Shown here: positions 46,382-57,998 of the stretch, one piece after another
How positions within the stretch are numbered: position 1 is the stretch's first letter
Layout of the letters: each line of letters begins with the position of its first letter
From: Hortaea werneckii
Lineage: Eukaryota > Ascomycota > Dothideomycetes > Mycosphaerellales > Teratosphaeriaceae
Length of the DNA stretch: 64,000 nt
Direction of reading: 5' to 3'
NCBI GenBank assembly: GCA_037044905.1
Contig: JBAOKB010000061.1
Location: forward strand, 620,001 to 684,000
Program-made: the position numbers and the translations under genes
Notes under the pieces: model-generated
Databases searched by the model: none
What the model saw: only the letters and a program-made list of their open reading frames with translations
Told to the model about the DNA's origin: nothing

Positions 46382-46942
46382 GAGAAATTCCGCAGCGCGA
46401 TCCACGAGTTCCCCAAAGTCGTCTCTAGTACCCAGAAGTTACTCAAGGCAAGCCAGATCCTCGACATACCTGTATTCGCGACAACCCAACTACGCAGCAA
46501 GCTAGGCGAGACATGTCCAGAACTCGGACTGGACGCAGAGGGCGGCATCAAGACAAAAGCGCACGTAGACAAGTCAGCCTTTTCCATGTGGGTGCCTGAG
46601 TTGAAGCAGGCCTTCCAGGAATTGGGTCCTGAAAAGCGCGAGGTTGTAGTCGTCGGCATTGAGAGCCACATCTGTGTTACACAGACGACGCTGGACCTTC
46701 TCAGGGAGGGCCATAAGGTTTATGTGATTGCCGACGCGGTGTCGAGTTGCAACCCGCAGGAGGTTCCTATTGCCCTAGCGAGACTACGGGCTGAAGGTGC
46801 CATTGTGACCACTAGCGAGTCCTTCATGTACGAATGCATGGGCGATGCTGGGATCGCCGAGTTCAAGGGCATCGCTGGGACGGTCAAGGAGTGGAACCAG
46901 GCCACCAAAGAAAACCTTTCCGCGCTGTGCAGTAAGATGTAG
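46382..46942 (+). CDS. Isochorismatase-like cysteine hydrolase, 5' end unresolved
   Basis: The exon that starts after a CTACAG acceptor at 46381 encodes EKFRSAIHEFPKVVSSTQKL followed by PVFATTQLRSKLGETCPELG. The catalytic lysine is in AHVDKSAFSMW and the nucleophile cysteine in VGIESHICVTQTTLDLL. The end is KEWNQATKENLSALCSKM. Family members begin with a short segment containing the catalytic aspartate just before QEKF. Near 46315-46330 a candidate is visible, but in frames that need an indel: LLYA in one frame, then CDI in the next. No GT donor joins it cleanly to 46382. A possible first exon, MAAPARRL at 46210-46234 with an intron to about 46292, coincides with a TATA-like sequence and is doubtful. 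The product is a cytosolic or peroxisomal hydrolase of the YcaC/isochorismatase group. Confidence 0.8.
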   Translation, partial: EKFRSAIHEFPKVVSSTQKLLKASQILDIPVFATTQLRSKLGETCPELGLDAEGGIKTKAHVDKSAFSMWVPELKQAFQELGPEKREVVVVGIESHICVTQTTLDLLREGHKVYVIADAVSSCNPQEVPIALARLRAEGAIVTTSESFMYECMGDAGIAEFKGIAGTVKEWNQATKENLSALCSKM

Positions 46943-48047
46943 ATTTAGACATTTGTGTTATGATTATTACGGAAGCAGTTTTTGTCGGTTCTGAACAGCC
47001 CACTGCAGTCTCGATGTTGTGAACGGCGCGGCAGTCGCGATGGATAGCGGAGCTGCGCCACGTCCTTTGTTAGGTTGGTCCAGGACAAAGAGATTAGTAG
47101 TATCGCTGATGGACTGCCGGGCTTTACGACAGTAAGGGATGGTTGCTAATTCTAGTGAGGCTGTATATGGACAGACCTCGTGAGACCGCACGGATGCGGT
47201 TGTGTAGCGGGATTAGGAGTCGGATGTCAGCCGTAGTGTGCCTGAATAGCGGCGTCTCGCACGTGTCCGATCGTGTCACGCCCGGGCGGGCGGCAGCAGC
47301 ATCGCCAGTCCATTGTGGTGCTCATGATGATGTAGACGTGATGAATGGCTGTCTCGTGTATCGCCTTAATTGCAGTGCCCCCGTGTGAAGTTAATGGGCG
47401 GAAAATAGGTAATATCCAGGAGCAGCTGAAGAAAGTGGTACGGAGGTAGTGTCGCTGCTAGCGCGAGCTGTGGACGGCTAAGGCAAGCATCGAAGGCATC
47501 GCATCTATGTGACGCTCGATCACGCACGACGCAATTCCTACCGGTTCACCACTCCAGAGCGTTCTGGTCTTCGACAGCATCCCCGACGTCCTCATCACCT
47601 CCGTTCTCTCGCCAAGCCGCCTTTGACATTCTTCTACCGCCAGCGCATTATTGCCGCCCGCGTTCCACCATTGTCCGCCCCAAAACTCCTCCGCTGATTC
47701 GCTACGCTTGCCCTCCTGGAAACTTATAACCCACTACATACTTCGATCCAGGCACAAAACCGTGTTCGTCAAGGCGCTTTTCAGCGCACTGTTTTCCGGA
47801 CGGGTCAGAATATTTTTTTTCCATTCGTAAAACAAAGGTACGGGAACGTAACCATTTCAGGTTCTTAGACAAGGGCTTTGGCAGAGACGCCCCCGTGAGC
47901 AGCGAGCAGCGTGCAGGCAGATTGCGCCTGTCCGTAGACCCATCAGGGTAGATAGGCATTGAGCGTGGGAGACAAGCGACTCGAGCCGTCGCCGTGGATT
48001 CAAATGGGAGAGTTCGGCATAACAATACTAGACGCGAGACGGGTCTC
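46943..48047. other. Intergenic region upstream of the nucleotidyltransferase gene
   Basis: No supported gene. The region from about 47500 is probably promoter and 5' leader. Several short upstream ATGs precede the chosen start at 48048. Confidence 0.5.
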
Positions 48048-51000
48048 ATGACATCAAAGAGCACATCCAAGATGGCTGGCCCGTCAGTGGGGCAGCATGG
48101 CGGAGTACCACAGCATCCGCATCGACCGCCGATACAATCGCAGCACTCGAACTCGGTGCCCTCGACGCCCTTTCAGCAACCCCGAGACCTCCACTTCCAC
48201 TCTCGTTCTCCCTCGCCGCATCGCGGACTGAGCAACCAATCCCCGCGATCGGTCGTGTCCGAGGCAGTGGGCCAGCCAGGGCCGCAACGTGGTCAGCCGG
48301 TGGTATGCAAATTTGAAACGGGCGCTGAGTTCAGGAAGAGGCGAATACCCTATACGGAGGGTGGCGAGAAGGAGCTGGAGCCACCGCAGAAGGAGCCGAA
48401 GAAGCACATGGCACCGCAAGAAGAGGAGAAGTTGAGTGGGGATATGCGTGAGTTGTATGACCGATTATTGCCGTCTGACGAAAGCGAGGAGAGGAGACGG
48501 AAGCTGGTGAAGAAGTTGGAGAGGATCATGAACGACGAATGGCCTAACAATGACATCCGGGTGAATGTCTTTGGATCTTCGGGAAACCTGCTGAGCAGTA
48601 CGGACTCGGACGTGGACATCTGCGTGACTACGCCTTTGAAGAAGTTGGAAAGCATGCATTCGCTGGCGATGTTGCTAGACCATAGTATGTTTGGCCCCAG
48701 GGCACCTCTTGCACCGTATGCTTGAGACCCTAATCAAGATAATGGCTGACCAAATATCAGATGGCATGCAGAAAGTGGTATGCCGCGCCTCTGCGAAGGT
48801 GCCTATCGTGAAGTGTTGGGATCCTGAGCTGCAACTGGCATGCGATCTGAACGTCAACAACACGCTAGCGCTTGAGAACACGCGGATGATCAAGACCTAT
48901 ATTCAGCTCGACGACCGGGTGCGACCACTTGCCAAGATCATCAAGTATTGGACTAAGCGACGGATACTTAATGATGCGGGTAAGTCGAACAGAGGCAGCT
49001 GATCATGGCCTTGCACTAACACGGTCTCGTAGCTTTCGGTGGCACGATCAGCTCCTATACTTGGATATGCATGATCATCAACTTCTTGCAGCGAAGAGAT
49101 CCTCCTATACTACCTTCACTTCAAAGGACGGAGGGCAAGCGGTTACACAGCGACAAGTCAGGGAGCTCAGAGTTTGCGGACGACGTTGATTCTTTGAAGG
49201 GATATGGCGATGCGAACAAGGAGAGCCTTGCGCAACTGCTCTTCTACTTCTTTCGGCACTACGGCTACGAATTTGATTACGCCAATTACGTGATATCCGT
49301 GAAAGAAGGCCGCCAGCTTTCAAGGAAGGAGAAAGGTTGGGATCAGCATAACTACTGGGAAAAGGAAGCACAGAAAAGACTTTGTGTGGAAGAGCCTTTT
49401 ACTACGGTGAGGAATCTTGGCAACTCTGCCGACGACTATTCTTGGTCAGGAGTGCATAGCGAGATTCGGCGCGCTTTCGATCTTCTTGCAGATGGTCAAC
49501 AGCTGGAGAAGGCGTGTGAGCAGTACGAATTCCCGCCGGAAGAGAAGCCTATCTTTCAGAGACCGCCGCCGAAACCTGCCCCTACCTTGCGAAGAAGTGC
49601 AAGTCAATCCGGTCGAGCAAATCATGAGCAGGGCTCTGGGCGCTCAAGGAAGAATAACAACAGGAACCAGTCGGCACAAAGAGCTGGCAACCGGAGAGCA
49701 TCTAGTGGAGCGTCTTTTGGTAACCAACGCGTGCCCTTGCCTTTCCAGAGCCCGCCCGTCGGCCATCCAAGCTCGGCCGATTATCTGACTGCCAAGAGCA
49801 ATCTGCACGATCAGCTGTTCCAGCAATACCAGTATCTACAGGCTCAGCAGGACATGCTCAGGTCTCAACTTGCTCAGCATGCCCAGCAACAACAGCAAAG
49901 TCGAAATGGGTTACCAACAGCTTCGCAAGGGGAGATGGGAAGCTCATCGCACCACCGAGGCTCGTATGGCAATGGGATTTCAAGTCCGTGGAACAACGAC
50001 AATGTGCCACAGACAGCTCCGCTCTTGCCTGGCTATCTGTATCATTACCCGGCGCGATATCCCCCACCATCGCCGATGACGCAAACCAGATCCCGCGAAG
50101 GCACTATTACAAACCCAACGTCGCCTTCTTTGGCAGCTGCAGTGCCTGCGCTAAGGAGGCAAGTGCAGCGGGGACCTGTGCCAGATGGTTCGCCTGGCTC
50201 AGTGAGATCACAGTCTCAGCCTGGGCGTTCGCTACCACATCCTCTCGCCCTGCAGCAGCACGTCCACCCTGGCTACGATGTGTCTGGAGTTATTCCAGCA
50301 CCATACCAGACCGCACGTGCTTCCCAAATGTATGGGGCCCATCCTGGCTTACAGCTGCCTTTCTCACCCCTTACCGCTGTTCAACCACAAACAGGCTCAA
50401 TGGATAGCGCCATGCCTAAGGAGTATGTTGGCTACTATGTCGGCCAATCACCTCATCTCGGCCCACAGCATTATGCTACGGCTCATCCAATGCAGATGCC
50501 ACAGATGACCTTGCGTGATCCGCCATTCCAGCGCCCTCGCAAAGTAACGCCTGACCATATCTCAGTGCCGAATGGGCGTCGTGGCAGTCGGTCACCTTCA
50601 CCAATGAGCAATCTCAGGAAGTACTCCAGCAACGCTGATGACCATTCTCACGCACAACATGACAATGAACAAAGCTCAGAAAGCTATGAGGAGGCAGAGC
50701 CAAAGTCCAAAGCTACGCCTGCCGCTGATATCGGTGGTCCACTAATTGTCAATGGATCCAATCCTGCGGTGGGCCACAAGCCGCCAGAACGAGTTCATGA
50801 TACATCACCGTCCGATCAAGAGCTTCCAAATGGTCTACACGACTATCACCGCTCGCTTCCTCTACGTTCCTCCCATCTAGGTCACCCAACCATACCTGAA
50901 CAGACCGAAGCCGCCAATGCATGGGACAAGCACGGGCAGAAGTTGACCGTATCTCCAAACGGTACGCACGCCATCAACGGTCTACCCGAGCAATACGATA

Positions 51001-51521
51001 ACCCCGCACCCAATGCGCCCCTCCTCTCGCCTGTCGAAGAATTGCGAACCCCTTCTCCAACCCAGCCCCACGCTTTCGACAAGCAAGAGTCACCCCAAAC
51101 CAACGGCTTGACTAAAGCTGCCAAAGTCGCCAATGCCAAGCAAGTGGAGCGTACCGCCGAAAACGACGTCCCAGCTTCTTCCGCCCACAACAACGGCACC
51201 GCCCGCAAGGAACCTCGGCATGAACGCCAGGGCAGTGCGCCGGTACCCAACTCAAGCTCAAATACCAAGACCCCCAAGACTCAGAGCCCAAGAGGCCCTA
51301 CGCCTTCTTCTGGTGCACCGCCGACGAACGCAACAGCGAACCAGAACCCCTGGCTCCAGGCAACGAAAAAGGGCCATAAGAAGAGCAAGTCTTCTTCAGC
51401 CGGTGGTGGTGGTAGTAGCGGTGGCGGTAGCGGTCATCACGGGAGCTCGAAAGCCCCGACCTCGTCTTCCTCTAGCGGTCAACCCATGCCGGCTAACGAG
51501 GCGGAGAGGAAAGGCGGCTGA
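48048..51521 (+). CDS. Non-canonical poly(A)/terminal RNA nucleotidyltransferase (Cid1/CutA-like)
   Basis: These enzymes add A, U or C residues to RNA 3' ends and mark mRNAs for decapping or decay. In Aspergillus the relatives are CutA and CutB. Three exons, 48048-48684, 48761-48979 and 49033-51521, with introns of 76 and 53 nt, give 1114 residues and no frame break. After a disordered N-terminus, the pol-beta catalytic core is NVFGSSGNLLSSTDSDVDIC (GS motif and DxD). The central domain has VPIVKCWDPELQLACDLNVN, whose third carboxylate is in LACD. It continues with RPLAKIIKYWTKRRIL and FGGTISSYTWICMIINFLQ. The PAP/25A-associated region is SLAQLLFYFFRHYGYEFDYA. The last 600 residues are low-complexity Gln/Pro/Ser sequence ending in a Gly-Ser-His tract. 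Nucleotide preference cannot be read off here. The GTG-started extension at 47994 was rejected in favour of ATG 48048. Confidence 0.92.
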
Positions 51522-52483
51522 GCGACCTTGCAGGCTTGAACACCGGACGAGGGGTCAGACGGGTTCTGAAAATCTCTGAGCTCTTTGTGGCTTTGGACAG
51601 CCACCCAGTCTCGCAATTGTCTTCTTTACCTCTTGTCCCCTTTCCAAGCACACGCTCTACAGGCTGTCATCTCGCGGGACAAATCTCGAAGACAATCAGG
51701 AGGGATTCTGGGGAGGGGGAGTGAGAATTAGACTGCTCGGCTTGTTCGTGCCTCTTGTGTCTCTGTGTGTCTCTGCCTGCGTGTGTCGCCTTCCGCGGGG
51801 CGGATGGGAGTTTTCAATTTTCTCTCCTCCCTTTACTTTGCCCCCAGTTTCTTTTCCGGCCCTGGAACTTCACGGGTATGGTCAGGCGTGGGGAAGAACG
51901 GGTTCTGAGTTAGGATGGAACGCTGAAGATACAAGGGGTTCCAATCGCGAGGACGATGCAAGACGGACGGGTGTTGATGCCGGTTTTTTCATAGGTCCGA
52001 TCTTGAGAATGGGTACTGGCTTGGTTTTTTTCTTGTAGAGAAAGTGTCATACTTGTCTTTCTTCTTGATGGAATAGGAAGCAAAGGGTGGGCGCAGAAAT
52101 TGGTTGGTAAGCCAGGAAGGGGAAATGGAAAGGAAAAGGAAGGGGAGAAATCGACAGTGTATGTATGCGAGAACGAAGCGCTGTACTTGTACGCCCTCCC
52201 GCTCTGGTCCAAACTACCTTTTTGTCTTGGGCTCCACCATGAGAAATTCGAAGCAGGCGCGATCACCGAGAAAAACACTTGAAGTCGAAAGGGGAGCATG
52301 TAATTTTTTTTTTTTTCCCCCTCTTGAGAAATGCCAAAGAAAGCCAAAAAAAAAAAAAAAAAAATAGAATGGGAAAATCCAGTTCGCCGCGTGCACTTTT
52401 CCCTCCCTCCCTCCATCCCCCTTTGCTTTCTTGACCCCAGATCACAGCTCTTCCCTCAATTCAGGACTTTCACTCACACGTTT
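51522..52483. other. Intergenic region between convergent genes
   Basis: 3' flanks only, with T and A runs at about 52303-52318 and 52347-52365. No gene supported. Confidence 0.55.
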
Positions 52484-53753
52484 CTATCCACAAAGCTCAA
52501 CCTGACCAGCCTGACCAGTCTCGGCCCCACCACCATCCCTTCCTATCTTTGTCCTTCTGACCGCCTTGCTGGTGCTTCTTCCCCCTCCCTGCTCCGTGAG
52601 AAACTTCAACATGTCCTCTGCGAGAATCGCGTGGGTATGGCTGGTCATGTGACCTGTATTGAACCAGCTACGAAAAGAAAAGCAAGATGAGGTTAGCTTG
52701 ATGGATGAATAGGATTACATGGCTGGAGGGGAAAAAGGGGCGGAGAAGGGAAAAAAAGAAGACAAAGAACATACAAGAACTCATCCAACGGCTGACAGCC
52801 ATACCGCCCCGGATCCGTATCCACGTAAGGTTGGTCATACGCGCGACAGTAATCCGTCGTATTCTTGATCCCGAACTCCTCGGGGGAATCCAGGACGTGG
52901 TTGAGGAAAGTCGTGGAGTCATAAATCATCACTTCAACTCCTTCCTCCTTATGACCATGTCGCGCCTGAAACGCCTCCGCCTGGTTCCTCAGCGCATCGT
53001 TGAACCACTCAATCATGGTCGCATTCGGAAGCTTCTCCCCTTCTTTCCGCTCCACATTTCCCGGCGTGCGATCCAAGGGGGGTAAAGTTACGAACAGGAA
53101 CTTCCTATACCCCTTCGCAAGTACATTGCTCTCCAGCGCCTCGAACAGGGATTCCTGTAACTTCTGATAGAACTCCCGATACGACATCCCCGCAGGGATC
53201 AACTCCCCGTCCGCGGAATCATTGATATCGTTAATCCCCATCCACACCGCCACCAGCGCGCCTTCCTTATCTGGAACCAAATCAGAAGAAGATAGCGCAG
53301 GGTCGCCATACTCAGCAAACTGCCTTGTCTGGTTCACAAACGACGTCGTATACGGATGGTGCAAGGGTAACCACTCTGTGCTTATATCCGCGCCCCCGAA
53401 CGCAAAGTCCCAGACTTGCTTCGCGCACGTCTTCGGATCCGTCAGTCCTGGTTCCATGCCGCAGCCGGTGAGAATTTCGATCCAGTTGGGTCCGCCTTCG
53501 GCGGTGGAGGTTTGGTTCTGCACGATTTGGTTCGTCAGCAGGGTTGAGGCGGGGAGGAGAGGTGCTGGCTGTCGCCTATGAAGCTGAAGTTTTGTCGGCC
53601 GAAGGTGCCCTGGATGTAGGTGTAGGAGTCGCCGAAGGCGATTAGGTGGGTCGTGGTTTGCCAGCTGAAGGGATTAGGGTGGTGGAGAGGGGGTTTGGGA
53701 TGGGCAGAAGTGAGAGTGGCGAATGTTATTGTCAACAGTGTGAGGAGAGACAT
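52484..53753 (-). CDS. Secreted SGNH/GDSL-type esterase, one frame break
   Basis: A probable extracellular carbohydrate or lipid esterase. The start at 53753 gives the signal peptide MSLLTLLTITFATLTSAHP. Block I is LIAFGDSYTYIQG, with the nucleophile serine in GDSY. Block II glycine is in FAFGGADIS, and block III is VAVWMGINDINDSAD. The C-terminal exon after a 107-nt intron (52774-52668) encodes WFNTGHMTSHTHAILAEDML, which would supply the catalytic histidine. The frame breaks near 53570 (CTCC run): reading changes from FIGDSQHLS to STLLTNQIVQNQTSTAEGG. The stop at 52484-52486 lies beyond a tail of low similarity, so the true end may be earlier. Related fungal enzymes are rhamnogalacturonan acetylesterase-like or CE16 acetylesterases; I cannot choose between them. 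Confidence 0.82.
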
Positions 53754-54185
53754 GGTACTGGTATAGATTCTGGAGGATCTGGGGGTGGGCAGTCAAATGG
53801 AGGCTGGGTTGAGCAGCCCATTTTTGTATTTCGATCCCGCATGAGAGACGTGCGGGGATCAGCATCACGGCAATCCGTCTTGCAGAATTGTTCAGGAACA
53901 AGAGAGCATATTTTGGTCTCACTTGAGGTGGTATGTAGAACACGTCGAATCCTGATTGGTGGAAAAGCGACTGAGGTCGGGCTAGAATGAGAGCGACTTT
54001 CCAGGCTCTACTCCGCACTCGCAAAAAGTCGTCCCAGATCATTTTTGCTAGACCATGACATACCTTTTACCATTTTGAAACAAGTTGTTTTCGTCAACCG
54101 ATGCGATTGCACTGTGCAAAGAATTTCGGGTATCTTTCTAGAAATACAAAGCTGTAACCAAAGCCTCCGGTGATGTAAACTTCTC
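53754..54185. other. Intergenic region
   Basis: Promoter side of the esterase gene and 3' flank of MET2. Nothing else seen. Confidence 0.5.
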
Positions 54186-55778
54186 TTACCACGCGGTAAT
54201 ATCTTCGACTTCAGCCTCGCCGAAAGTACTAGCTTTCACCTCCTTGGGTTCCTCCTGCTTCGGGGGCCAATTGACCGGTTCTCTGGACATGATATGTGGA
54301 ACTTCGCGCTTCAAGAAGTCGAGGAGGAAGCTGTTGACTTGCTTGAACTCGAGCAAGAAGGCATCGTGGCCTTCGGGGCTATCAATCGTCTTGAGCTCGC
54401 TGTTTGGAATGGAAGCTGCGAGCTCCTGTTGCTCGGCGAATGTGAAGAGCCCATCTGACATGATTCCGAGGACCAAGGTAGGCTGTTGGATCAGCTTGAG
54501 GGCATCCCGGACTTGTTCCGCAAGCGGCTTGTCGGTCGTGTCTGTTCGGCCCCGTGAGACGTCGTGAGTGTCGAGCTTGCGAGTGATGGCAATGTAGCAA
54601 TTGGCATCAAAACGTCTGATAAACTTGTCGCCTTGGTAGCGCAAGTACGACTGTGCAGAGTAGTAGGTGGTTATGCGCTTCTTGTTAGAAGGCCTGGGTC
54701 CGGGTAAGGGCGTAGCTCCAGAGAATTGCGGATCGGTGACCGTAGGCTCCATTGGGGATGGTAGAGATTCAACTGAGCCTGACATGTCGCCGCTCTTGCC
54801 TAAGCGAGGAGATCCTACGTTCCGATGCCCTTCATTGTGAATGGTAAAGTGCTCACTCCCGGGCGTGCCAGGCCGTATCGAACCGTTGATGTTCTGCCTC
54901 CGCGATGGGTCAGGGATGTTGCGTCCAAAGCGCGTCTCAAACGAGTCTCGACTTCTGTATGTAAGCAGTGCAGACATACGTGCTGCCCCGAGGCCAGTCG
55001 TTGGAGGATCGTCAAAGGTGTAGTACCCGTCATCGTACTTCGGATCGCTGTAGATGCTCTGTCTCTGGGCTTCACCCCAGCTGATGCCCCATGCGCTGTA
55101 CCTAGCCGATGTCGCGATAGGTATGATACTTCGCACGTAGTCCTTGCCAAAGTACGCGAACTCCAATACCAACATGCCGCCCATGGAGCCTCCAATCACT
55201 GTTGCGATTTGCTTCACGCCCAGGTCGTCGAGGAGGAGCTTAAAGATGTTCACATCGTCTCTAATGGTCGTCAACGGGAACTCAGGCCCGTAATGTTCGT
55301 TCGCGGCATCTCCATCCTTTGCCGTGACAGGGCTCGCACTCCCATACGGGCTTCCTAGACTGTTCACGCAGACCACGAAGAACCTCGACATATCAAATGC
55401 TCTTGCTCCCTTCTCTCCATCTCCTGGCCCTCCAAGCAAAGGTCCCCACCAATCTCCTACATCTGCGCTTCCGGTCAGGGCATGGCAGATAACCATGGCA
55501 TTGTCCCCCTGGGGCGACAGCGTGCCGTACGTCTTGTAGGCCACGGGAATGTCATGGAGGACGACTCCGGATTCGAGCTCGAAAGAGGGAATGACAGCGA
55601 TTTGCTGGTCGGGGATAAGCTTCACGAACGGGTTCTCGGTCTGGTCTTCTGGCAGAATTCTTCCTAGACAGTCGTAGTCAGTTGATACCGAGCTTTAAAG
55701 CTTCGACAAGCAGGCGTGCTCACTGTATTGGTGGCCATGGACGGCCGCGTCTGAGCCATTGGAAGCGTTGGTGCTCAT
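54186..55778 (-). CDS. met2: Homoserine O-acetyltransferase
   Basis: It transfers acetyl from acetyl-CoA to homoserine, the committed step toward methionine and sulfur assimilation. Exon 1 (55778-55724) begins MSTNASNGSDAAVHGHQY, and exon 2 (55663-54186) follows a 60-nt intron (55723-55664); together they give 510 residues without frame break. It has the alpha/beta-hydrolase fold of the MetX family: the oxyanion region VICHALTGSADVGDWW, nucleophile serine in IGGSMGGMLVLEFA, the RSIIPIATSARYSAWGISWG stretch, and catalytic Asp and His in IMSDGLFTFAEQQ and PEGHDAFLLEF. A Ser/Pro-rich insertion of about 80 residues (NINGSIRPGTPG onwards) is typical of fungal members. A perfect CPC1/GCN4-type site lies about 80 bp upstream. 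Confidence 0.97.
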
Positions 55779-55859
55779 TTTTGGTATGATAAGAGAATGA
55801 AAGAAAAGTCTTCTTCCTCCTACCGCGCGTGCATCTATTGGGTTCTGAACTGTTGAACG

Positions 55860-55866
55860 TGAGTCA
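55860..55866. promoter_or_regulatory. TGAGTCA: CPC1/CpcA (Gcn4-type) site upstream of MET2
   Basis: The consensus TGASTCA for the general amino-acid control activator lies 82 bp upstream of the MET2 start codon. Position and gene function make cross-pathway control plausible. Confidence 0.6.
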
Positions 55867-56424
55867 AGGCGGATTTGGTGACTGTTCTTGACCCAAAATT
55901 TGTTGGAGCCGCGCGACAGTTGACGACATCGGATCTGCTGCCAGAGCGCCGAGGCTTTGTCACTTTTTCATTAGCGCTGCGAATCAATTTCCCCTACTTG
56001 AACTCGTGCACGAGCGCACACACTCGAAGACACTGCTTTACGGGAGAACCAAGCTCAAGTAATGCCTAGCACTGTACGTCTATCGATGATCCAAATCGAA
56101 ATTTAATTGCGAGACGCCCGGAATGAACTCAGGAAGGGTCTCTGTGGCATGAGACTTTGACAATTGGAAAACCGATTCTTTGACCGAGTCACCCACCATC
56201 GTCGAAGAGATCGTAGTCCTGTCAAATACCTTATGATATTTCTGTAGAATCCACAACTTGGTCTAGGATTACAACCTCCAATATTCGAGCGCCAAACGGG
56301 ATCGTCTTTGTCATTTTCTCATTAATTTTTCTTTTCCTTTTCTTTTTTTGTCTCACACTATTTCCACCAAATAAGATGAAGGTAAGGGGCAATACGGCGT
56401 CGCAGCGGCTCCGCAAATCACATC
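55867..56424. other. Intergenic region between MET2 and tafazzin genes
   Basis: It holds the rest of the MET2 promoter and the tafazzin 3' flank, with a CT-rich tract at 56329-56350. No gene supported. Confidence 0.5.
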
Positions 56425-57773
56425 TCATTCTATCTGTACCACACTCCCATCGCCCATCCTCCTACCATTTCTACTCGGGTTCCCCCTCTCCGCAGCAAAA
56501 GTCTCCGCAAGGCCCCGTTTGGGATCTTCGTCAGGTAAGCCTCGACTCCGTCGTACTTTCAATACCTCATTCCGTACTGCCAGCGTAACTTCTATCCTCA
56601 ATTGCTCCGCTTCCTGGCCATACTTCAACTCTTCGTCATCCAATTCGCCGAGGGCTTCTTTCTCAGGATCTTCTGCCGGATCCTTAGTAGGGAAAGACAA
56701 CATCCTCTTCCGCTTCGCGCGATCCTTCAATTCCTGCCATCTCTGCCTAAAAGGTCCGAAGACCTCTTCGGTATCTACAGGACTACCAAAGGCCACCGAG
56801 ACATCCTTGCCTATTCTCGGTAAGGGACGTGGCCAGCCGCGATTGTTGTCCATAACCTGCTGTGGACCATCTATCCACATAGGTAGCACGTCTGGACACG
56901 GTTCTGCTTCGAGGATAGCGCGCGACACCCCATTTGAAGTACCGCATTACTTTGTCGGGGTGCTGGTGTATCATGCCTTCGGGGAAGATATGCACCCATC
57001 CATACCTCCTGAAAAGATAGGCTGAGGGCGATGGGAAGGCATCTGCTCCGTTCGTGCTGTAGGTAAGTTGCGCTGCGCTGAAAGGATCCGAAGGCGGGAA
57101 GCTAGTTGGTAGAGTTGGTGGTCGGCAGGCCGCGAGGACTTCTCCGGGGCGAGGCTGGCGTGTGGATCTGATAGTAAACGGATTGCTTGGTTGATGGTAG
57201 GCTGGAATATGCCGCCGTATTGCGAGTAAGCCTTTCGGTGGGTAGGGAGGGTATTGCCATAGCTGAAGAAAGCTTCGAACATTCTACTTCCACGTCAGAA
57301 TTGACCGAAATAGACGAGTCGCGTGATGACAGACTTATTCTTGAAGCAGATGTCGTAACTTCCCAGTGCCCATCGCATGTTATTTGGGTCCCAGTGGTAC
57401 TTATAAGGCAGCACGCCCCACATCAAGGGGTCATCAAGTCTATACGCTGTTATCTTAGAGGGTCAGACAGCCGAGGGAAAAATTGGCGTATATCACCTAC
57501 ACGCTCACATGGTTCGAGACTTCCCCACATATTAGCTTACGCCACGCCGAAAATGGAAGGCACGCATTAGCTCACCTGTGATGAGACCTCGAGTTCGCTT
57601 GCTCTCGTCGCTTCTACGGTCTAGAATCTCGAGCAGTTGTCTATGCCATACGTCTCGGTGCGATTGAGTGCGTAGAGAAACGAGCGTGAAAGAAAGCCCA
57701 CAACGCCAATTTCAATCGCGGATGTGATTCTCCATGGTAACGAAGGCTTGTATGGGCGCTCTTCTGTCGCCAT
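56425..57773 (-). CDS. taz1: Tafazzin (cardiolipin-remodelling transacylase), frame-broken
   Basis: Tafazzin exchanges acyl chains between phospholipids and monolysocardiolipin in mitochondrial membranes. The start at 57773 gives MATEERPYKPSLPWRITSAI and a membrane-binding helix (IEIGVVGFLSRSFLYAL). One missing C near 57642 restores HRQLLEILDRRSDESKRTRG. After an intron at about 57588-57519, the acyltransferase motif NHVSVLDDPLMWG (HX4D) is split by another intron of about 60 nt. A third intron, of about 50 nt near 57340-57290, precedes MFEAFFSYGNTLPTHRKAYS. Further corrections near 57090 and 56930 connect the segment to RRYGWVHIFPEGMIHQHPDK and VSRAILEAEPCPDVLPMWID. The C-terminal third is charged and ends GRRMGDGSVVQIE. 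The gene is divergent from the NOSIP gene, with 225 bp between starts. Confidence 0.88.
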
Positions 57774-57998
57774 TGCGACTAATGATGTCAGCTGCAAGAC
57801 ATGAAACAGATTGGGCGTAATATGTATAAATCAAATGAGACTCGGCGTCATGAAAAGGAGACAGATGCGCGTAGCGCGTAGACGCGCTGATGACGTTCGT
57901 CCCATGACTTTTCGCGCTTCTTGCGCAAACCCGCATTCTAACACTTCTCTGGAAACTACCTACCATCTACCATCAAGGTACATATTCTCGGTGGAAAG

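Noticed and set aside
46322..46390. ATATCCTT match to a U12-type (AT-AC) donor near the isochorismatase-like gene, with AC at 46378-46379
   Set aside because: Splicing there would still remove the catalytic DxQ, no U12 branch point is visible, and Pezizomycotina are not known to keep minor introns.
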